Source: an uncultured Pseudomonadota bacterium (GTDB lineage: Bacteria; Lernaellota; Lernaellaia; Lernaellales; Lernaellaceae). From it: 8,519 nucleotides of DNA. Shown piece by piece: positions 1 through 5,888 of this stretch; position 1 is the stretch's first letter, and every line of letters starts with the position of its first letter. The notes under the pieces were generated by a model that was not told the origin of the DNA, did not search any database, and saw nothing but the letters and a program-made list of their open reading frames with translations. The position numbers and the translations under genes were made by a program. The stretch is taken from assembly GCA_937967875.1 (NCBI GenBank), contig CALBTQ010000584.1, positions 1 to 8,519 on the forward strand, written 5' to 3'.

Positions 1-45
1 GATCGTATTCGGTGACTGGAGTTCAGACGTGTGCTCTTCCGATCT
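1..45. other. Illumina TruSeq (P7/Read 2 side) adapter with index, library artefact
   Basis: Bases 12-45 are the standard TruSeq Read 2 primer sequence ending in GCTCTTCCGATCT. It is preceded by an 8-base index CGTATTCG (4-11) and GAT (1-3), the end of the P7 stem. The same sequence occurs in reverse complement at the other end of the window with the complementary index. This is synthetic DNA, not part of the organism; native sequence starts at 46. An open frame that begins with GTG at 31 lies partly inside the adapter and must not be taken as a gene start. Confidence 0.98.
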
Positions 46-1044
46 GCGCATGAAGATGTGGTGGCGCTAACCGACGAGCTGTGGTCGTTGATCGAGCCCT
101 ATCGTCAGGCGGGCGAACCGGAACCGACCACCTTTTTCGAAGCGCTCACTGCCTTCGCCACCGCCTACTTTCATCGGCAGCAGGTGGAACTGGGGGTGAT
201 CGAAGTGGGCCTGGGCGGCCGCCTCGACGCCACCAACGCTTTGCCGCGCGACCTGGTCGTCATCGCCGACATGGCGCTGGATCATTGCGACGTGCTCGGC
301 GATTCGCTCGCGCAGGTCGTCGCCGAAAAGGCCGCGCTCTTTCGCGAGAACGTGCCGGTCGTCGCCTCCGGCGGTTTGCCCGGCGCCGCTGAGATGATTA
401 TCGGTCACGCCGTTGCCGCAAACGCGCCGCTGGCCTTGCTTGATCGCGACTATTCGTTCACCGCGCGCGATCGCGAAATCGATTTGCATGTCGGCGGCGA
501 AACGTTGCGCGCCTTGCCCGTGCCGCTCGCCGGCCGCCATCAATGGCGCAACACCGCCACCGCCGTGCGCGCCGCACTTGCGTTGGGCATCACCGATATC
601 GATGTACTGCGCCGCGGCCTGCGCGAAACGACGTGGCCGGGACGCTTGGAGGAATTTCCCGGCGCACCGCAGTGGCTGCTGGATTGCGCGCACAATCCCG
701 CCGGGGCGCAAACGCTGGTCGACGCGCTGCCCGAACATCATCCCACCGTGTGGCTGTGCGCGGTGATGCACGACAAGGACATCGACGGTATTCTCGAACT
801 TATCGCGCCCCAGGTCGATCGCATCGTTTGTACGACCTTGCCCATGCCGCGCGCCGCCAAGCCGGCAGACCTCGTCGCCAAAGCCGGACGTTTCGGCAAA
901 CCGATCACCGCCGTTGCCGACACGCGCGCCGCGATGGACGAAGCCGCGCGCCAGGCCGGCCCCGGCGGTCGCGTGCTGGTCGCCGGCAGCATCTTCCTGG
1001 TCGGCTTCGTGCGCGGCCACCTCACCGGCGAGCAGGGCCCATGA
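46..1044 (+). CDS. folC: Bifunctional folylpolyglutamate synthase/dihydrofolate synthase (FolC), 5'-truncated
   Basis: FolC is a cytoplasmic Mur-ligase-like enzyme that uses ATP to add glutamate to dihydropteroate and/or to reduced folates. The visible part has 332 native residues. Family landmarks in order are: TFFE; EVGLGGRLDATNA (202-240); LDHCD (277-291, where LDHT is more usual); AEKAALF; GRHQWRN (532-552); the PGR-E motif; DCAHNP (682-699, usually DGAHNP); DKDI; and the C-terminal GSIFLVGFVR. FolC is usually about 420-430 residues, so roughly 90 N-terminal residues, including the ATP-binding P-loop (GTNGKGS type), are missing because the insert ends here. The frame continues upstream into adapter and an apparent GTG at 31 encodes five adapter-derived residues, so the true start is outside the window. 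The TGA stop (1042-1044) overlaps the lptD ATG. Whether it has both activities cannot be told from this fragment. Confidence 0.95.
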   Translation, partial: AHEDVVALTDELWSLIEPYRQAGEPEPTTFFEALTAFATAYFHRQQVELGVIEVGLGGRLDATNALPRDLVVIADMALDHCDVLGDSLAQVVAEKAALFRENVPVVASGGLPGAAEMIIGHAVAANAPLALLDRDYSFTARDREIDLHVGGETLRALPVPLAGRHQWRNTATAVRAALALGITDIDVLRRGLRETTWPGRLEEFPGAPQWLLDCAHNPAGAQTLVDALPEHHPTVWLCAVMHDKDIDGILELIAPQVDRIVCTTLPMPRAAKPADLVAKAGRFGKPITAVADTRAAMDEAARQAGPGGRVLVAGSIFLVGFVRGHLTGEQGP

Positions 1045-3287
1045 AACAGGCGTTGCCGCTGATCATCGTTCTGGTGTTGTTTGCGGCTCCCGTGTGGGCG
1101 CAGACGGCGCCGGGCGATGACGCGACGACGACCGACGAGGAAGAGGGTATCGGGCCTTCGATCACGCCGTTTCTGCGCGACGTGCTGGCGTCCGGTCAAC
1201 CGTTGACCCTCGAGGCCGATCAGGTCGAGTTCGATCAGGAAAAGCAGACCTATCACGCCACCGGCAACGTCGTGCTGCGTCAGCAGGATGCGACGCTCAC
1301 CGCCGATCAGATGGTGCTGGATTTACGCGACGAACTGCTCGTCTGCGACGGTGAAATCATTCTCACCACGCCGCAGGGCACTGTGCGCGCGCAAAGCGTG
1401 GTCATCGACCTCAAGGCCGAAACGGCGGTGATGGCGCGCGCGTTGTTCGTCGTTATAAACGAAGACGTTACGTACTACGTGCGCGGCAAGCAAATTGAGA
1501 AGATCGGCCCCGAGCGCTACCTGATTCATCACGGCAGCTACACCACCTGCGATTGCGGCGCGGCCGAAGCCGATTGGTTGGTCGAAGCCGAGTACATCGA
1601 CGTGACCTTCGACGGCTACGCGATCGTCGAGCGCGGGCGCGTCTATTTACAAGGGTTGCCGGTCGCCTACGTGCCATACGGCGTGTTCCCGGCGAAGGTG
1701 AAACGCTCCACCGGCTTTCTCTGGCCGACGACCGGCTGGGCCAACGACGACGGCTACCACGTCGGCGTGCCGTTTTATTGGAACATCGCGCCGCACACCG
1801 ACGCCACGCTCGACACCGACTGGTATGAAAATCGCGGGACGAAACTTGGCCTACAGCATCGTTTTGCCGTCTCGCGCAAATGGGAGGGCGAGGCGAACAT
1901 CGACTACATCGACGACCGGCTCGAAGACGATCAGCGATGGGCGATCTCTTACGAGTACTACCAGAATCCGTATCGACGCTTGTACATCCGCAGCAAGGTC
2001 AACATGGTCAGCGACAACCAATATGTCGTCGATTTCCCCAGCGACATCTCCGCGCGCTACGACCGCTACCTGCGCAGCGATTTCATCGTCAACAACCTCT
2101 GGCAGGATTACGACCTGAACGTGCTTTTCCGTCATTGGGACAATCTGACCGTCGACGACAACAGCCACACCTGGCAGCAGTATCCGCAAGCGACCTTCAA
2201 CGCGCTGAGCAACCGCATCGCTTCGCTGCCGCTGTACTGGACCCTCGATGCGCAGGCGACCAATTTTTACCGGCCGAAAATCACCGCCGACGAACGCGCC
2301 CTCGACACGCTGGCCGGGCACGAGCATCCGTACTTCTTCCTCACCGACGGCCAGCGCGCCACGCTGCAGCCGGGGCTGCACGCGCCGTTGAATTTCAACC
2401 AAGTGGTGACGTTCACGCCGTACGCGATCGGCGAGGGCAGTTTCTATCAGCTCGGCGACCGTGACACGCAGCGCAGCATGTCGCGCGCCACCGCGGAAAT
2501 GGGCGCGGACGCCTATACTCGTTTCGAGCGCGTTTTCCCCGTGCGCGCGCCGATCATCCGCGGATTGAAGCATCAGCTCGAACCGGCGATCGGCTATCGC
2601 TACCGGCCCGACGTCGATCAGGACGAACTGCCGATCTTCGACGGCTTCGACCGTCTCGGCGAATTGTCCGAACTCGATTACGGCCTGACCAACCGCCTGT
2701 GGATGCGCCTGTTCGACGCGCGGGCCAAGCGTTTCCACACGCTGAAGCTGACCGACTTACGCGTTTTGCACGGTTACGATTTCGCCGAAGCCGACCGTGA
2801 CTTGGACCCGCTTAATCCCGATGACGAACGCCGCCCGTGGCAGCCGTGGACCTTCGAACTGGAGACGCTCGCCACCGCCGGCCGCTGGCTCAACAAAATC
2901 ATCATGCGCTCGGAATTGGACTACGACACCTACCAGGACGACGTGACGCGCTTCAACGTGTTAGGCGCGTTGGGCACGATCAACGACGACGCTTTGGGCG
3001 CGGAGTATCGCTACCACCTCGACCGCAACGACGTGATCGACATCGAATATCTCTCCGGCATCTTTCGCTATACGCTGCAGGATTTCATCACCTTCGAGGC
3101 GATCGACCGTTACAGCTTTCTCGACCGCTACTTCGTCGAGCAGATTTACGCGCTTGAACTGCACAGCATCCAGAATTGCTGGAACGTGCGCCTGCAACTG
3201 GAGCAGCACGAAATCCCCGAGCCCGAAACGGTGACGATCCTCCTGTTCGACCTCACCGGCCTCGTGCAAGCTTCGACCAGTTTTTAG
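1041..3287 (+). CDS. lptD: LPS-assembly protein LptD (OstA/Imp), outer-membrane translocon
   Basis: Encodes 748 residues. LptD with the lipoprotein LptE inserts lipopolysaccharide into the outer leaflet of the outer membrane. Residues 1-20 are a signal peptide (hydrophobic LIIVLVLF, likely cleavage after VWA). Residues about 53-165 form the periplasmic OstA/LptA-like jellyroll (LTLEADQVEFDQEKQTYHATGNV). The barrel domain follows with family motifs: GLPVAYVPYGVFP (205-217), RSTGFLWP (222-229), PFYWNIAPHTDATLDTD (244-260), RGTKLG (265-270) and HQLEPAIGYRYRP (511-523). Cysteines are C102, C170, C172 and C713. The TTCDC pair and a late Cys match the idea of inter-domain disulfides, but the C-terminal Cys pair of E. 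coli is a single Cys here. The start is the ATG that overlaps the folC stop; the open frame extends further upstream only as a shadow inside folC, and the signal peptide fixes the start. SD is weak (CAGGG), which fits translational coupling. It ends convergently on the kinase gene. Confidence 0.95.
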   Translation: MKQALPLIIVLVLFAAPVWAQTAPGDDATTTDEEEGIGPSITPFLRDVLASGQPLTLEADQVEFDQEKQTYHATGNVVLRQQDATLTADQMVLDLRDELLVCDGEIILTTPQGTVRAQSVVIDLKAETAVMARALFVVINEDVTYYVRGKQIEKIGPERYLIHHGSYTTCDCGAAEADWLVEAEYIDVTFDGYAIVERGRVYLQGLPVAYVPYGVFPAKVKRSTGFLWPTTGWANDDGYHVGVPFYWNIAPHTDATLDTDWYENRGTKLGLQHRFAVSRKWEGEANIDYIDDRLEDDQRWAISYEYYQNPYRRLYIRSKVNMVSDNQYVVDFPSDISARYDRYLRSDFIVNNLWQDYDLNVLFRHWDNLTVDDNSHTWQQYPQATFNALSNRIASLPLYWTLDAQATNFYRPKITADERALDTLAGHEHPYFFLTDGQRATLQPGLHAPLNFNQVVTFTPYAIGEGSFYQLGDRDTQRSMSRATAEMGADAYTRFERVFPVRAPIIRGLKHQLEPAIGYRYRPDVDQDELPIFDGFDRLGELSELDYGLTNRLWMRLFDARAKRFHTLKLTDLRVLHGYDFAEADRDLDPLNPDDERRPWQPWTFELETLATAGRWLNKIIMRSELDYDTYQDDVTRFNVLGALGTINDDALGAEYRYHLDRNDVIDIEYLSGIFRYTLQDFITFEAIDRYSFLDRYFVEQIYALELHSIQNCWNVRLQLEQHEIPEPETVTILLFDLTGLVQASTSF

Positions 3288-5719
3288 GAAATTCGGCTAT
3301 CCAGCGTTTGCCGCACCCGGTTGGTGATACTTTCGGTGGTGAAAGGTTTTTGCATAAACTGCGCGCCTTCATCTAAAACGCCGTGGTGAACGATGATCTC
3401 GCTGGTGTAGCCGGACATGAACAGCGCCTTGAGGTGCGGTCGTTTTTCCAGCAGGCGCCGATGCAGTTCCTGCCCGCTCATGCCGGGCATGACCACGTCG
3501 GTCAACAGCAGGTCGATGCGCTCGTCGCAGTTTTCGGCGTAGGCCAGCGCTTGCGGACCGGAATTCTGCTCGATTACTCGGTAACCGTGCTTCATTAACA
3601 ATTTCTTCGCCAGTCGCCGCACTATCGACTCGTCCTCGACCAGCAGAATCGTTTCCGTGCCGGTCGGAAACTTCCCGGGCGTCGGGAGCGCCGACTTTTC
3701 CGTTTTCCCGTTGAACGCGGGCAGGTGGACCTTGAACGTCGTGCCCATGCCGAGTTCGCTGTACACGGTGACGAACCCGTTATGCTGTTTCACGATCCCG
3801 TAAACGATCGAAAGACCCAAACCGGTGCCGCGACCTTCCGCTTTGGTCGTGAAAAACGGTTCGAAAATGTGTTTTATCGTTTCCGCGTCCATGCCGCATC
3901 CGGTGTCCGAAACCACCAGCATGACGAACTCGCCCGGATCGACCTCCGGATACAAGAGACAATATTCCTCGTCGACCGTTACGTTATACACTTCGATCGA
4001 CAGTTCGCCGCCTTTGGGCATGGCGTCACGCGCGTTGATCGCCAGGTTGATGATGATCTGGTCGAGTTGTCCCGGATCGATTTTGATCGACCACGATTTT
4101 TCGGCCGGCTTGATCGTAATCAGCACGTCCTCGCCGATGAGCCGCCGCAGCATTTTTTGCGCGTTGGCCAGCGCTTCGTTGGGTTGAATCACGCTCGGTT
4201 CGGGGGCGTCCTTGCGCGAAAATGCCAATAGCTGATTGGTTAAGCCTTTGGCGCGCTCGGCGGCCTTGAGTATCTCCCGGACGTCGGAAGTGAGCGGGTC
4301 TTCGTTCTTCAATGAAGCTTGAATCATCTCGGCATAACCGCTGATACCTGTGATGATGTTGTTGAAATCGTGTGCCACGCCGCCGGCCAAGCGGCCGATC
4401 GCTTCCATCTTCTGCGCCTGCACCAACTGTTCCTGGAGTTTCCCTTTTTCCAGTTCCGCCTTTTTGCTCGCTGTAACGTTACGGGCCGAAGCGATCACCG
4501 CGGCCACGTCGCCGGCCGGCGATAACTCCGGGCTCAACAACAGGTCGATCCAAATACCGGAGGGAAACATGAACTCGAGGCGGTTCGGTTTCGCTTCGAC
4601 GAACACCTTGTCCAAGGCGATATTCCACATCGCGCACAGATGTTTGGGGAAATCGAGTTCCTCGGGAGTTTTACCGATGATCTTTTCCGTTTTAATGCCG
4701 GTCATCGTTTCGATGATCGGATTGATGTACAAGAAGCGATGCTCTCGATCCAGGCGCATGATCGTGTCGACCGAATGTTCAGTCAGCGCGCGGAAACGCT
4801 CTTCGCTCTCCTTGAGTTCCCGCGTGCGCAGTTCCACCTGCCGCGACAACACGACGCTGCCGACCACGCTTAACACCAGCAAAACAAGAATCACCGCCCC
4901 CGCAATTTTCAGCCATTCCGGCAGGACGAACCGTTCCTGTCCTCTGATCCAATGTTTGATTGAGCGGTAGTAGATCGAACCGGGCTCCTGCTTCAAGTTC
5001 AAAAGATGTTTGTCGATAGTGAACAACACTTCCGGATCGAGTCGCTTGGCCCCAGCGAAGAACAGCTTGTTAGGATGTATAATAACTTCTGTAGGCGCTA
5101 GGGATAACTTTTGCAGTTCGCTGGTGCCGAAAAAGCTGTTGGCGACCACGGCGTCGGTTTCGCTCCGGGCTACCGATTCCATGGCATCCTGAAAGGTCGG
5201 GAATAAAACAATGGTAACGTTCAGTCGACAATCGGAAACGAGTTTGGCGAACAAGACCTGTTGAATCGAATTTTCCAAAAACGCCAGTTGCTTGCCGTCC
5301 AAATCCACGATGGATCTGATTATATTGCCCTTGCGCGCATACACCTGGAACCAATCCGACAACACCGGTTCGCCGGTGAAGGAAAATTTTTCCGCCCGCT
5401 CGGCCGAGTAGGCGACATCGGGCATCAAGTCGATCGTCCCGTTTTCCAGTCGCTCCAAATCATCCTTCCACGAACCGGGCACGTAGACGATCGTCCAATC
5501 CTCTTGGGCGGCGATATACTCGATAATGTCGATGAAAATACCCGCCGGTTTGCCCGTTTCCGTAAGGAAAACCTTCGGTGGATTGTTGTAGACTCCCACG
5601 CGTAAAACACGATTCTCCGCTGTGACCGTCGCCGTCGACCAAACCAGAAGGTGGAACAACACGACTAGTATGAATGTTCCTGGTATATATAAAAAACTAT
5701 TGCATGCGTCAGACCGCAA
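3284..5719 (-). CDS. Hybrid sensor histidine kinase with periplasmic SBP_bac_3 sensor, PAS and C-terminal receiver
   Basis: Encodes 811 residues from a TTG start. Domain order: N-terminal signal/TM segment (about 9-34); periplasmic SBP_bac_3 Venus-flytrap domain (about 38-260), including YSAERAEKFSF (104-114), whose Arg108 sits where family members bind a ligand carboxylate; TM helix (about 270-292); short linker helix; PAS (about 303-418); HisKA with H-box GGVAHDFNN, phospho-acceptor His450; HATPase_c with N-box NLAINARDAM (558-567), DTGCGM (605-610), FEPFFTTK (619-626) and GTGLGL (631-636); receiver (about 690-808) with acidic pair E695/D696, phospho-acceptor Asp741 (LLLTDVVMPGMSG) and Lys791. 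All catalytic residues look intact. The family autophosphorylates on His and passes phosphate to Asp. The periplasmic domain suggests sensing of a small solute, perhaps amino-acid-like, which is inference. No separate response regulator or transcription factor is encoded nearby, so its output is unknown. A good SD precedes the TTG. Codon use is less GC-biased than in its neighbours. Confidence 0.93.
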   Translation of the reverse strand: MRSDACNSFLYIPGTFILVVLFHLLVWSTATVTAENRVLRVGVYNNPPKVFLTETGKPAGIFIDIIEYIAAQEDWTIVYVPGSWKDDLERLENGTIDLMPDVAYSAERAEKFSFTGEPVLSDWFQVYARKGNIIRSIVDLDGKQLAFLENSIQQVLFAKLVSDCRLNVTIVLFPTFQDAMESVARSETDAVVANSFFGTSELQKLSLAPTEVIIHPNKLFFAGAKRLDPEVLFTIDKHLLNLKQEPGSIYYRSIKHWIRGQERFVLPEWLKIAGAVILVLLVLSVVGSVVLSRQVELRTRELKESEERFRALTEHSVDTIMRLDREHRFLYINPIIETMTGIKTEKIIGKTPEELDFPKHLCAMWNIALDKVFVEAKPNRLEFMFPSGIWIDLLLSPELSPAGDVAAVIASARNVTASKKAELEKGKLQEQLVQAQKMEAIGRLAGGVAHDFNNIITGISGYAEMIQASLKNEDPLTSDVREILKAAERAKGLTNQLLAFSRKDAPEPSVIQPNEALANAQKMLRRLIGEDVLITIKPAEKSWSIKIDPGQLDQIIINLAINARDAMPKGGELSIEVYNVTVDEEYCLLYPEVDPGEFVMLVVSDTGCGMDAETIKHIFEPFFTTKAEGRGTGLGLSIVYGIVKQHNGFVTVYSELGMGTTFKVHLPAFNGKTEKSALPTPGKFPTGTETILLVEDESIVRRLAKKLLMKHGYRVIEQNSGPQALAYAENCDERIDLLLTDVVMPGMSGQELHRRLLEKRPHLKALFMSGYTSEIIVHHGVLDEGAQFMQKPFTTESITNRVRQTLDSRIS

Positions 5720-5722
5720 ACT

Positions 5723-5730
5723 CTTCCCTT
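5723..5730 (-). promoter_or_regulatory. Ribosome binding site supporting the TTG start of the histidine kinase
   Basis: Reading the minus strand, AAGGGAAG lies just before the TTG at 5719, with the GGG six bases from the start codon after its trailing A. This purine-rich site, together with the hydrophobic export segment that begins eight residues later, is why TTG is preferred over in-frame starts further in, which would cut into that segment. Confidence 0.6.
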
Positions 5731-5778
5731 TGATGAAAGTTGACCGAATTACATAACCTAAAACAGCCCTGCACGATT

Positions 5779-5808
5779 ATTTTGCATCCCTTGACAAGCC
5801 GCTGTCAA
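5779..5808 (-). promoter_or_regulatory. Candidate sigma70-type promoter for the histidine kinase gene
   Basis: On the minus strand a perfect -35 hexamer TTGACA (5803-5808) is followed after 18 bases by CAAAAT (5779-5784), four of six matches to TATAAT. Transcription would begin near 5772, leaving a leader of about 50 bases before the TTG start. The spacing is at the long end of the normal range and the -10 is imperfect. The -35 hexamer is one arm of the dyad at 5791-5808, so a regulator bound there would block this promoter. Confidence 0.4.
5791..5808. repeat. Perfect 6+6 inverted repeat TTGACA-N6-TGTCAA, possible operator
   Basis: TTGACA (5791-5796) and TGTCAA (5803-5808) are exact reverse complements separated by AGCCGC, an 18-base dyad in the spacer between the peptidase and kinase genes. 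It has the size and symmetry of a dimeric-repressor site and overlaps the candidate kinase promoter. It is unlikely to be an intrinsic terminator for the peptidase: the stem is short and AT-rich and no T-run follows on the minus strand. The rest of the 169-base spacer (5720-5888) shows only a weak 5-bp stem at 5855-5868. Confidence 0.45.
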
Positions 5809-5888
5809 TCAGAAGAAATTATTTTACTACGTTCATTGGTTACCGTCGGCAAGGTCCCTACGCAGGGAAGATCCGATTTCATTCCATC

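Noticed and set aside
67..1020. Minus-strand open frame of 317 codons opposite folC
   Set aside because: It is the antisense shadow of a high-GC coding gene; the translation is rich in R, G, A and H with no domain, while the plus strand encodes clear FolC motifs.
543..1040. Upstream extension of the lptD frame giving a 914-residue protein
   Set aside because: The extra 166 residues overlap folC, are Arg/Ala-rich shadow sequence, and would bury the LptD signal peptide.
1851..2738. Minus-strand open frame of 295 codons inside lptD
   Set aside because: No domain, composition typical of an antisense shadow, and lptD motifs run uninterrupted on the plus strand.
5791..5819. Plus-strand promoter from the TTGACA at 5791
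   Set aside because: No acceptable -10 at 16-18 bases (best three of six) and no plus-strand gene follows; it is explained as the other arm of the dyad.
5855..5868. Inverted repeat TCCCT-N4-AGGGA after the peptidase stop, possible terminator
   Set aside because: Only a 5-bp stem and no T-run follows on the minus strand, so it does not qualify as an intrinsic terminator.
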